This document shows, piece after piece, positions 1-11,393 of a stretch of 64,000 nucleotides of DNA (its first letter is position 1; every line of letters starts with the position of its first letter). The stretch is from Fennellomyces sp. T-0311 (taxonomy: Eukaryota; Mucoromycota; Mucoromycetes; Mucorales; Lichtheimiaceae): positions 372,001-436,000 of the forward strand of contig JALLLT010000018.1 in the NCBI GenBank assembly GCA_025266875.1, given 5' to 3'. The translations under genes were made by a program, and so were the position numbers. Under the pieces are notes generated by a model, which had not been told where the DNA came from, did no database searches, and saw only the letters and a list, made by a program, of their open reading frames with translations.

Positions 1-1221
1 TACGAAACGCCAGAAGATATTCAAGCCATTGCTGACGACGTAAAGGTTAGACTCAAGAGAGTAGCGGTCATGACAAGGCAGGCGCGACCTCGAGAGAATT
101 CAGCCATCATAATGAAGGCTAGTTTACCGATTCTGGGGGCACTTTCATGGGAGCAACAGCGGGCGCTATGGATCGAACCATCGCTGTACGTCAAAGAGGA
201 GACCACCTTTCAGGATGATGAACTGCCACTGCACATTCACAATGCCAAAAGTATCGATGCAGTGGTCCAACGAACTGCCAAGCACTATATTCAGAGCATT
301 GTTATTTTTGATGAATTTTGGTTCTTCATCACTGCAGTCGATGCCTTCTCGTCGCGCACCTACGACGATTGTTCAAACAACAGCGACAAGCCTTTCCACG
401 AAATGGCCACCGCCAGCATTTCAACTAAAAACTACCTAGGTGGTAAAAGTTTTTACGAGCTGTCCATTTTCGTTGGGCATATGGAGTTACTTGTTGTTGG
501 AGGATTCTGGGGCCGATGTAGTGGTGCTAGCAGACGAGATATACATCCTTTTCTAGGATCGTCGATACCTTCGATTCCGAAAAATATGAAACAACAGAGA
601 CGTACGACCGACATATATACGCTGGTACAGGCGCCCTGCACTAGCACAGGAACTAGGCTGCTTCGGCAGTACGCTAAGCTTCAATCCGGGAATATGTGGT
701 CGTTCAGTAGCCTACGATTCGCTACGAAGGGATTTTATCCTGTTAATCCTTTATCCTATAAGTCACATACATCACAGGCTATTGCGATGGAAAAGCTCTG
801 CATACACGATTTAGCTTCCTTGGCCTTGCGTGGTGTTGCACTTCCTACTTCATTCAGCGATAAAGACATTCAGCAAGCGATGCTCACAGCTCTGAAAATC
901 AAGTCGATGGGCCATCATTTTAGTGACCAACAAGAGTCACCAACGTTTACAGGGCTATCTGTCAATGCTAAGCATGAGCTTACGATGAACAATAAGAAGC
1001 GTACCTACTGGCACGACGTCATTGATCTCCTCGCTATTTTGGAAAAGCTGGTGAACGGTATCAATGATAAAGTAGGCGGAATTTCGCTAACGGCAATTGT
1101 GAGCAAACATGATGTTATTCAACCTCTCGCTCTTGGCATCATGAATAACGGGCTTGCAGCAAAAGTCAAAGCTTGCAATAGTAAAGTCATTGAGAAGTTC
1201 AAGCAATCATACCTATGTTGA
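1..1221 (+). CDS. Unrecognised protein, 5' end cut by window edge
   Basis: An open frame runs from the first base of the window to a stop at 1219-1221, so the gene starts to the left of the window; the first internal ATG is at 70. About 406 codons are visible without an intron. I recognise no family. The C-terminal third (roughly codons 275-400) is helical and fairly regular, with the pattern WHDVIDLLAILEKL, which suggests a folded domain rather than a chance frame. No signal peptide or membrane segment can be judged because the start is missing. Neighbouring sequence is a decayed acetyltransferase gene on the other strand and then a gene-poor stretch, so a lineage-specific or mobile-element-derived gene is possible. 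Confidence that it is coding is moderate, for function nil. Confidence 0.5.
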   Translation, partial: YETPEDIQAIADDVKVRLKRVAVMTRQARPRENSAIIMKASLPILGALSWEQQRALWIEPSLYVKEETTFQDDELPLHIHNAKSIDAVVQRTAKHYIQSIVIFDEFWFFITAVDAFSSRTYDDCSNNSDKPFHEMATASISTKNYLGGKSFYELSIFVGHMELLVVGGFWGRCSGASRRDIHPFLGSSIPSIPKNMKQQRRTTDIYTLVQAPCTSTGTRLLRQYAKLQSGNMWSFSSLRFATKGFYPVNPLSYKSHTSQAIAMEKLCIHDLASLALRGVALPTSFSDKDIQQAMLTALKIKSMGHHFSDQQESPTFTGLSVNAKHELTMNNKKRTYWHDVIDLLAILEKLVNGINDKVGGISLTAIVSKHDVIQPLALGIMNNGLAAKVKACNSKVIEKFKQSYLC

Positions 1222-1472
1222 AACATCAGCTTTATTTGATTTCCCATTTGCATTACCTTTACACAATAAATACTTATTATTCAGCACGTTGTACGGACAG
1301 ACACGTATATGGTGCTACAATTCTGTCTATGTTGAACAATAAGAGGGCAACACGAGAAAGTTATGTGCACTTTAGCTAGAAACTAGCACAGCGAGAGCCA
1401 CACCATTGATCATAGCCAGTGCGCCGATAAAAGTCCAACAGAACAACCCAGTCAACATACGCCTTCTTAACT

Positions 1473-2530
1473 CTACGCTGTCCCGAGAATCTCGTTTGCT
1501 GTTGCTACAATGCCTCGTCCGCGTTCCTCCGAAGCGATGCCAAAGCATGCCATACCACCAATAGCTTCAGTGAAAAGCCGTTCATCCATCCATATCAAAT
1601 CACAGCGATCTTCATAGGTTACATGTGTTGTGTTGAGGATAAGGCTGCCCAGCCACTTGCCGTTTTCATTGCCTTGACGCGCGATCAGATAATCTTGAAA
1701 ATCACTCAACTACTCATGACGTTCTTATGTGCTGAGCCACTGAGGAAAGTAGTGCTGTTGGAATCCATAAAGCTCCAACAGCTGATTTGGCTTTATGCCG
1801 CTCAAACCAAATGTTCTCGCGCCGTGTCCGTTCCTTCACTGAAATCTCGCTTGCTTGCAAAGGCTGATCCAGATCAGAACTTAGATCCCAAACTTTGTGC
1901 GATAAAAGCTTCCATCCTCGCCGCTCAAAGAAGCCTTGGTTCTTTTCCCTTTCGCCAGGAAAAACAGGAAAGAAACGAAGGTATGTGGATCCAAGCATAA
2001 GTTCGGTATGTTCTTGCTTACGGAAGTAGTCTAGGGCATGATCGTACAATTAAGTGTCAACACCACCGTGTTCATGGTTGGGACTGCATCAATTCATATT
2101 TCTTGCCATCGACCCGAGTCGCGGCAAAGCCGAACAATTCACAAGTCTGACCATCCGTAGCCACCCAATGGTTGCCTCGTAATGACGTACACAAAGCCTT
2201 CCCAATCTTATCAGCAGTAAGTGGCCAATCGGTACCAAACTCATCACTCCAAAGCTCTGCCACAGCATCCAAATGTAATTGAGACCCGTATTTGTCAACA
2301 ATGCACGGAGGATGTGCCTTTTTGAGCGACACTTCCTGGATAGTGACAGGTAGATGGTTTGCAGGCATTGTTCCTCCAAAGATGGATTGTCCTGCAGCTT
2401 CATGTGCTGGTGGAGTATACTCGTACGTTACAACAGACGTGTCGACTTCGGGGAAAGCCATCAAGTCGTAAGGATTCCTCAAGGCACTAATCGTTGGCTT
2501 TTCGACTTTTTCATATTTTCTAGAATTCAT
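1473..2530 (-). pseudogene. Decayed double-GNAT N-acetyltransferase
   Basis: Three consecutive reading frames on the minus strand together resemble the two-domain GNAT acetyltransferases found alone or fused to glycosidases in fungi. From the ATG at 2530: an N-terminal half (2072-2530, with the segment HLDAVAELWSDEFGTDWPL), a middle piece (1714-2049) with the FFERRGW motif typical of the end of a GNAT fold, and a C-terminal piece (1473-1709) with IGGMACFGIASEERGRGI, the start of an acetyl-CoA-binding motif A. Motif A of the first domain is missing at the junction near 2050-2072, and motif A of the second breaks off straight after GRGI. The gaps are too small to be introns, so these look like deletions and frameshifts. 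Family identity is from remembered motifs; inactivity is inference. Confidence 0.55.
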
Positions 2531-2554
2531 TTCATGTGTCCTTTTTGCTCCCAA

Positions 2555-4076
2555 TATTTAATTTCGTATGCTTTTCACCTCTAAACTCTACCATTTCAAA
2601 TGCTTTTAACCTATCCTCGTTTAGCAGAAGCTGGTTCGTTTTCGACCATAACGTGATCCTACATTACGCTAGAAGCACAAACTCAGAGGTTCCATAAAGC
2701 ACACGATTCGGACCATTTGACACAAAAGTTAAAGCATGCGATCGGGTCACAAAAGCGTCTTGTAAGTCCCGTTTAACCGTGAAAAACTGCATTTACTCCA
2801 AATAATCTTCTTCCTCTGCTGCTGGTACTCCAAGTCGTTACCATCATTGAATGCACGTACAATTCTCTGCAAAAGATTTGGAAGGCAAAAAGATATCTGA
2901 GCAAATAGCCAACTCAACTTTTTTATGACTTGAACTTATGCCGAGAACCATCAAACAGCTGTTTCTAAATCTTCCTACGTATAAAAAGACGTTTCTTCAT
3001 CTTACACCACATATCCACAGACCTTTTCTGTTGAGAATATTTAATTCGTACATAATGAACAAAATACGTACATTCTTGCGATGCATGGCTTCTATAAAGC
3101 TAAACATATGTTATAGCCTGGCGACAAGTAAACCAAGGCCCCCATAGCCAAGGAAGCCGCTTCGCGTATCCCATATCAATGCTGACCGCATCAGCACGAA
3201 TCAAGAGTTCAAGTAGCGTACTCAATCTGCTGCTGACGAGATCGCAAACCAAGGAAAGAAATAAGGAGGACTTCACCAGGAAATCAGACTATTTTTTCCC
3301 CGTTGATCACAATTACAATTATTTGCGATATCCTTTCTTCATTAAAAGTACTTACTTTCTAGTGGATGCTTCGAAATGAAAGTATACTTTTTCCTGCTGG
3401 CCTCATCGATCTTATTTTTTGTCTCGTATTACAAAGAACTGCTTTATTGAACAACTGGGATCCAACCGTCAATATTGACGAAAGAAGAAAGATTGAGTTT
3501 AATTTATCAGCTTGGGTAACTAGTGCACTATAGTTTGCTAATTGCCGCTGTTACGTTTATACCTAGGCATCTGCAAGGTGAACTATAAGGCACTGTCAGG
3601 AATATTGATGGTAAACGTAGCGAAAAGAGTTTCGGGTGTGTAACAAAAGATCAAATTTCATCGGCCAGCTATTTGCGCCCAAAGAGCCAAAAGAAGCATT
3701 CGTCCGTACGCAAGTTCCAAAGACCTTGAGCTAGCTGCGAACATCAAGCCAGATGTAGCCAGGGGGTTGGTTGAAAAGACGGCTTGCCCGAAGATCGAAA
3801 GGGGATAGCACAACTTTACATAGCCCACGAGTTTTGCGTACATAGGGTTACATAGTGAACATCAAATGCCAGCTATATTATGATGAGCAATCATATTTAC
3901 TATTGTAGCCACTAGAAAGGCCAGCATACATTGGTTTTCACTAAGCTGGCACATTGGCCAGGTATACAAGCACGTAAAAACCAACAGCCGAATAAGAAAA
4001 TAAAAAAAAAGTTCAATCGTACGTAATTATATAAGAGAGAAGGTTTTATTTACAGAAAAAGAGAATGACCCAATAT
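2555..4076. other. Intergenic stretch without supported genes
   Basis: About 1.5 kb of AT-rich sequence between the GNAT pseudogene and the START gene. Only short, uncharacteristic open frames occur on either strand. The last 100 bases contain A-rich runs expected of a 3' flank of the minus-strand START gene. I see no RNA gene or repeat here. Confidence 0.5.
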
Positions 4077-7000
4077 TTAACGGTGCACAGCAATGATTTC
4101 CACATGCCATCCAGCAAACCAAGGTATTTTCCACAACTGGCGTATCCTCCGTGCACCAATATAAATGTCCAGCACCTCTTCACTTGGTGGTGCTCGTATG
4201 AGCACTGTCAACAAAAGCAGAAGTAGCAGAATACAGATCATCACCAAGAACCCGCTCTTGTTGATAGCTGGTCGACGCATAGCAACATCGGATGTGGACC
4301 TCAGCCTGCTGCGACGATGCATCACCGAAGGAGATATCACCGTAGCGTCCTTTTCGTCGTCCGAGGAATGCGATGGTGATGAAATGGGTGATTCGAACAA
4401 ATCATCGTCCTCCGCAGGCGTGCTTGACAAGAACGAACTTGATGCTTGTCTGAATGGAAGAAGCATTCTTGCCCGAAAATCTTGGATTTGCTACACATTA
4501 AGACATGAGCTGGATAGTTCGACTTGAAAAAAAAAGTAATCTTACATTGACACTGGCAGATACACCACCCAAGGCAGCTGCGACTACGCCTCCACCAAGC
4601 ATAGAAATTGATTCATCATGCACCGATTCATCATCCACTGCATCATTTTCTGTCGTGGGTAGGTCATTTTCTTGCAGTACGGGACTCTCCACCGCGGCAG
4701 CAGCAACAGCAACATCAACCGTCGATCCCACTTGAATTTCCTTTCCGTTGAGCAACACCATACCGTGCCACTGACCATCATCTTCACCCAGCACACCGGA
4801 AACCGTAAGTCTTGTTCCACGCTTGTTCAAACACTCCTCGGTGACGGGTATCAATTGAAGTTCGAGGGCATACTCTTTGTCATGTGTCAATAAGGATGTT
4901 GTAGCAACTTGGACAGCATGTTTTCTTGGCATTTCACCGTTAGTATTGGCAATCAAATGCGATGGTTCGGGAGCCAACTCGGATACGTTGACCGATAGCA
5001 TGCTTGACACATCTTTTTCCTCTCCGCATCGCATATTTATCACGACTTCGTATCCTTTTTTATAGTTGCGCAAATCGATGATGACACGCATCAACGTTTC
5101 TCGCTGCGTTGGCTTGAGAGGCGGCTGCTCTTTAACCAGTCGTGCTGGTTTTGGAGAGTTGCTAACGCCACTCATAACGCTGCTGCTGCTGCTGCTGATG
5201 TTACTGCTGCCGCTGGATGCCGCCATTGATTGTTTGGATTTCAAAAGCGATGTGCTCAGGTTGGATTTACTTGGCACACTACCGATGGTGGATTGCTTCT
5301 GCGGTGAGGATAATAATTGGAATTTGGTGTCACATTGGAATACGTATTTCTCGGTATCGTAGGATGTGTTGACTTTGGTCCATTCGATGGGTCCTTGGAT
5401 GGATAGTTCATCAATGAGTTTGCCCGTTAAGAATAGTTGAGCAACGAAGGGATGTCCGAGATATGGTGGTGGCCCCTGCGAATGAAGCAGTTTCTCAATA
5501 GCTTTCATTCGTTTCGGTAATCCCATAGTCACCAAGTTACTCATGTATGTCGGTACAGATGAACCCAAATCCAAAGATGCCAGACATGTTGCTCGCATAG
5601 ATGGAATCGGATGATTGGTGGTGGTTGTGTATGGATCAATGGCTTCCAATATCCATCCAGATAAAGAAAACAACGCTTGCGGTCGTTTGGATGGATCGGC
5701 CACAGGGTAATTGGGTATCGACGCTTCCACATATAGAATGCGTTTTGCAGATGGATTAGTAGTTGAGTGAATTCTCTCATGCGCTGTACACGCCGATACA
5801 AAGATCTCTCGCGATCTAATTCGCTTTTAGCATATCTAAGTCTCATCCATTTCGCGACAAACTTACTTGAATGGGAATATGCCTTTGACCAGCTGTCGAA
5901 CGATCTGACACCCGTTGCGTGTGCGATACAATGCTTCAATCTCTTCAACCGATTCATCATAGTGTTTTCGCAAGTTGCCGGTATTCGTCACGATCGACGC
6001 CACCTCTTCCAATGAAAAGCCTTCAATGACCTTGGACGCCTTGACAATCACTGAAGGTTCGGGTATTTCCATTTGCTCATTCATGAATGCTTTCATGATA
6101 CTCTCAGCCGAAGTATCCGCCAATTTGGTTGTTCCTGACCGTTTGCTGATCTTTAGTCCGTTCTTGTCCAATACGGACGACCATCCGAATTGTTGATCTG
6201 ATACTCGCGTAAGGAACGTCAGTGCCGACTGCGCAAGATCCACAGGTGATACCGGCAAGGACTGAATGGTGGATTCAAGTCCCTTTTCTTCATCATCTTG
6301 TTCAGGTACCGGTGGTATTTCCTCGGGTATTGGTTCTGGTTCTGCAACCGTTTCTTCTTCCACATCCACAGATTTCTCCTTTAACCGAATCGACTTTTGC
6401 AAATCCTTGTTTGGTACGGTAACATCACCATTAATTACCAATTGATCCGAATCGCTCGGCTTAATCAAAAGTAAAATCCTTCCACGTTGAGGAATGATAT
6501 CCGTCTCCTTGTGACCAATTTCAATCCATACGCCGTACGGATCATGTGTTCTTGCACTTGCCTTGACAGATGACGGAGGCGGATCAATCACCACATTGTA
6601 ACCCCGTTTTCGCAATCGGACCTCAGCCAATGTACACGATCCATCGGTCGAAAGAGTATATTCGCATCGCCAACTTGCTCGATGATGATCGTACGATACA
6701 TTGATCAAAGTGCCATGTTCCAAAAGAGTTAGGTCGGGCGGCGATCCGTGCTTTTTGAAGAACTGGTATGCGCGCATGACAATGTCAGTGTTGTGGCCGG
6801 ACAAACTGTTGGGTACGTAGGATGGTATCCATCCTTGAGGATTGGCTTGGTTGATCAGTTTGACGGATGTGGTGATGGGATCTAATCGCTCGATTCGCCA
6901 GTTCCATAGATCGAGTCGTGCTCGAACGTACCCCGGCGTGTTCATGGGTATGGCGTATTGGTCAATGTCACTTGTGCATGAGGTTGCACAAAGATCAATG

Positions 7001-9474
7001 CGTGATCCTGACGTGTATGCGCTAGTGAAAGCCACGTAGTCTCGAGCACTAAACTTAATTCGTAAGTGATGTCATGCGTTCAATAGAAGGTTTTGTTTTT
7101 TTTACCTGACTGTCCAAAAGCCCTTCATTTTGTGATGCCATAGTGAGCACGTTTTGGAGATTTGACGAAGGAATACACCATCTTCGTATGTAGAGTCCCC
7201 TAAACAATGAACAAGGCGTATTAGTATAAAAAGAAAGATGAGATTTTCGATGGATTGCTGCGCATACATATTTTCCGTGTGCCGATGCAATTGACAATAG
7301 CTTTGACGTCCCAGATACTGCAGTCTTTCCATATGGATTCGCTGAGATAGGCACCGGAGGGATGACCAGGTACATCGATCTTCTTGATAGTGACAAACAG
7401 ATTGCTGGGTTCGGGAGGCTGCAAAATACGCCACCTGTTGGATTGGATCAACGATTCAAAGTAGTTGCGCATCTTGAGCACTGGTTCCGGATCTGTTTCT
7501 GGGACAACCATGACATCTTCCGCCTCACCCTCCTCGCTCTCTTCCGATTTCTGTTCATCATCCAATACCTCCTCCTTGTGCTCTTTTTCTTCCTCGACTA
7601 CCGATACTGGATCACTCGGCGTCTCTTGTTCAATAGACAAAGCCGTTTTCTCACTAATAGGACAAGTTATCAGGCACGTCTTGAAAAACCAAGGCTCTGC
7701 ACTTACGAATGGCTCGGAACCATGGGGGGTAAATCAATGGAGGGCGTTTCAATGGGGTCATCATCCATATCATTGACAAACACATCATGATCATCCTCGC
7801 TATCGATATTGTCATCACTGCTTTCGTCCGAAAACAACTGATCACCCATCCAAGAATGGAATGGCCACTCCTTGCCATTGACAAACACGCCAAATCCATC
7901 GGCCATGTCCTTGGGCATGACCTGCAGCTTGACGGTGATCTGAGGCCGCTCCAACAACTCGATCCAATCCCTTCCTTCCATCAAATACTGCACAAGTTGG
8001 GGCGGATGATACAACGTCATAAAGTACCGTTCATCCCGTCGCTCGGCGTAGCATCGAATACACAACTGGGCAAACTGGTCAATCATTTTGCAATCCAATT
8101 CGCCAAAGCCTTGCACATGAACGGTCAATTCCACATCCACTCGACCTGCCGCCCACGTCTTGCTGTCGAATTCAATGGCAATGTCGGGTGACCGTTCGGC
8201 GTCGTACAAGGAGAGCAGTGGTTTGGGACGCATGGTTGAGTAAGATGCAGATGTGGGTGGTAGCAATAAGGAACCCATAAAACTACCTCTTCGATGACGT
8301 AGTGATGATGCAAGTTGCAAGGAAGAAGTGGATCGATCCCAAGAGTTGTGAGGCCATTGTGATAAACTGCTTTTCCTCGATATATTGATGCTGTGGACCG
8401 CCGATGACGGTGAAGCAGGCTCGGATCCAGGTTGGATCGGTTTGACCTGGTATTCCAGTTCCCACAATCGCAAATCCGTATCGTATTCCAGTCGTTGGAC
8501 GGCATGTTCAGGTTCTCGCAAAACGTCAGGCGGTGATCCATGAAGCGCCAAGGTGGACAGCGGCCCTGTCACTAAGGATAATACGTACGATTCCAATGCG
8601 TCTGGAGATAGGATCGGAGACACGATTTCATAGTAAAAGGTGACACGCGAATCCAGGTTGGGATCGTCATCCGGAGATATCCGAATATCGTAACCTGCCA
8701 AAGCCGGACATGCAGCTGTGTCATCGTGCGACGTGGTTGGTGTGGAAACGTGTCGAATAGAATTTGGTTTTCGAGTGGTTCGTTCTGCAAAAATGCATCT
8801 GCGTACAAAAAAATAGAACGTTACAGATGTCACACACATCTCTCTCTCTTTCTTTGTATTGTTTACCCGTCATTGCCCTTGAAAACTCGTTGTGTAATAA
8901 ACGTGCTCGAATCGGGTCTATCAAGCACCTGTGCCGCATCCATCATCTGATCCCCTGAATGCCCGGGTTTTAGTTGTCCAAACGAACCAAATGTCTCTTT
9001 TTTAGCTCTTTACATAGTTTCCGAGTTCCGACGCACTGGAACAATGCATGCCAGCTGTTCAGTGTCCAGGTGCGATCAGCTCGGGTTGTAATATCAAGCA
9101 CAATCTTGTATATCTCGGACGCTCCTCCCGTGCGTTTGTATACTTGAATTTGCGAAGAGCGAGGAAAGCTTTGTGTGGTTAATAAAGTCCATTGGTGCTG
9201 TTTGTCGGTAATGTGAGTGTATCGATTGATCGCCCCACGCAGAATGTCCAAGCTGGATTCGCGCAGGTGGTGCGGTGAACTTTAAAACAAATAAGTAAAC
9301 AATGCAGAGTGCTATTTTTTGGGCATTGTTGTTTTACAGTTTGATCGAGTCCATGTCAAGAATTCAAGGCCATTTAGTGTGTTTGGTACAAGTAAAAAAG
9401 TAATGAAAAAATCGAATTTTGCATGACGACGAACATTTAAAACTCACTTCCCCACACGTTGCCGACGTTACCAT
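4077..9474 (-). CDS. Giant triple-START-module protein with C-terminal membrane anchor
   Basis: Nine exons on the minus strand: about 9458-9474 (uncertain), 9014-9279, 8867-8954, 7707-8798, 7268-7653, 7106-7199, 5867-7048, 4546-5815 and 4077-4490, giving about 1602 residues in one frame. Three START-like modules follow each other, near residues 10-330, 545-800 and 900-1200. Each has the CVGTRKLW / CIGTRKIW type helix-strand junction or the FPFKSREIFV strand, and each is followed by a beta-rich segment opening with a HGSPPD-like turn. Acidic low-complexity linkers separate the modules. Near residues 1542-1561 is one strongly hydrophobic helix (GFLVMICILLLLLLLTVLI) with about 40 residues after it, so the protein is probably tail-anchored with START modules in the cytosol. 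START domains bind lipids and similar ligands; transport at membrane contacts is inference. The first donor (GTGTGG) is weak, so the true start may differ. Confidence 0.8.
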
Positions 9475-9552
9475 GGATACAATAATTTAAAAGCACATAT
9501 CTTTATTGTTTGCACCAATTGAATCCATTCGCACTTGATTTTTTTCTTTTTT

Positions 9553-11140
9553 TTACATGAGGATCTCGCTGTGGTGCGAGGACTTGAGTTCCTTGTGAGG
9601 AAGCACAATGCAGTTGCGAACGATAATTTCATCGGTAACCAAGACTTCCTTACCTAACCACCCCAAAAATTGGTAAGAAAAAAAAAGAAAGGGCGATTTG
9701 AAGCCGAGTGATCTTACCCAAAATCGTGATACTTTGGCTCTTGACGCCGTTTTTCATCATGTCAATATTATGATCGCTTGCGGGGCTTCCTTCCACACGT
9801 GCCCATGTGCCAATTTTGCTACTCCATCCAATGACCGAGTGCTGAACACAGCTAGCCGTCTAATACCTTTTGTGTTTGAAAAAAGGAGTATTTGCGTAAA
9901 AATTACACTTACGCCAATTTGTACATTGTCCAGAATGATCGAATCCTTGATACGAACACCTTTGCCTACGGTAACGCGAGGGCCGATGGAAACGTTGGGG
10001 CCGATCTGCGCGCGTTGAGCGAAAAAGAAACACATAATCATCACATGGATATATTACCTTTGCTGTTGGGTCGACATGAGCCGATGGGTGAATATAAACA
10101 GGAGCAATAATTTCGGGACCTCCGGGTTTGTTTTGGGCCAGCTTTTCAGGTGATTCCTGTGACAGTTGGTCGAGATACGCCGCATTGGCTGGAATCGACG
10201 ATCTATTGCCAAGAGAGAGAGTTATTTTAAATCAACTGCAAAATTAGTCTGCGTTTTTTTTTACCCCGCCGTCTTGATCTGTCTCCAAAAGTTTTCGGTA
10301 TTGTATACATATAGTTTGCGTTGTTCCGACAACGGTCTCAAAAGATCCTGCTCTAGTCGTAGTCGGTCGTCGGAAGGAGTCCACAAATAATCGTTTTCTT
10401 CGGTAGCGTCCTTCTTTCGGTCGATTGCCTTTTTCATTTCGCCGAAAACGGCAGTGTCAAACAAGAACGCGCCGCATGAAATTAGGTCCGAAATAAACGA
10501 ATCAGGCTTTTCGACATAGTGGAGCACCTCGTTGGTGCCTGGCTTCGCTACCAAACAGCCATACTTGGTTGCCTCTTCGCGAGAAACCTGCCTGGCATGA
10601 TGAGTACACGCCACCGCAGATCTAGAAAAAAATAGGTACACTAACCTTGGTGCCCAGCATGGTACATAAACCACGATGTTTCATATGAGCTTCGACCATT
10701 TCGTTGAGTGGCAACAAGCAGGCAATATCCACGTGGATCACAAAGAACTGCTGGGGGTTTCCACGCAAAATCTCATCTCTAAAGTGATAAAGACCACCCG
10801 CCGTGCCGAGTTCTTGATATTCGCGAAGGTAACTGAACACGCGCGTTTCTTTTTCTTAGTAAAACAGTGCAATACGAACGTGGGAGGCTGGTTACCGAAT
10901 ATGAAGGTTGGGAAATTCAGTTGCGGCATCATCAACGAAACGTGCAAACACATTGTCTTCAAAGAAACCGATGATCAGGACTTCTTTCAATCCGTCGACT
11001 TTGGAAAGTGCAGACAGATGATGTGTAATGATGGGAGCGCCTGCCACGGGGAACAATGGCTTTGGTACATCGAGAGACAGTGGGCGGAAACGAGTGGCTC
11101 TGGACGGACCGCCTACAAGGATGACAGCTTTGAATGACAT
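9553..11140 (-). CDS. GMPPA: Mannose-1-phosphate guanylyltransferase alpha-type (GMPPA homologue)
   Basis: Seven exons: 10896-11140, 10646-10832, 10265-10587, 10058-10202, 9913-10005, 9718-9841, 9553-9653; 1218 nt, 405 residues, in frame throughout. The N-terminal half is a nucleotidyltransferase fold opening with MSFKAVILVGGPSRATRF and KPLFPVAGAP, the sugar-nucleotide pyrophosphorylase P-loop region. The C-terminal third carries left-handed beta-helix hexapeptides (IGPNVSIGPRVTVGKGV). It ends in HHSEILM, like animal and fungal alpha-type subunits. The alpha-type proteins act with the catalytic beta subunit in making GDP-mannose for glycan and cell-wall synthesis, often as a GDP-mannose sensor; whether this one is catalytic is not decided by sequence. 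The start ATG lies 253 bp from the ATG of the divergent LIM gene. Confidence 0.93.
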
Positions 11141-11393
11141 ATTTTCCTGTGCTGGAAAGAAAAAAAAGAAGGTGGTGATACACGCGGGAGCTCAAAAAGC
11201 TCTGCAAAAAAGTTAATCGCAGGAACCAATTCTTATTGGCCACCATGGCACGCTTTTTTCGTTGCCGTGGTTGAAAAACGCATGAGCGTGGTGTATATTT
11301 TTTAACTAGGTTTTTTTGTGTTGCACCGCTCCTTTACCTCTCTCTCCCCCTCTTCCTTTCTGTTCCCATCCCTTTCTTTTTTCCAATCCAGAA
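11141..11393. promoter_or_regulatory. Shared divergent promoter, GMPPA-like and LIM genes
   Basis: Only 253 bp separate the start codons of two divergently transcribed genes, so the promoters must lie here or overlap the 5' ends. On the plus side there is a pyrimidine-rich CT tract at about 11336-11385 directly before the LIM ATG, and a TATA-like AT stretch at 11293-11306. Purine runs at 11157-11172 face the GMPPA side. Specific factor sites cannot be assigned. Confidence 0.5.

Noticed and set aside
10676..11137. 153-codon plus-strand frame over the first GMPPA exons
   Set aside because: Antisense shadow crossing two exons and an intron of the GMPPA-type gene.
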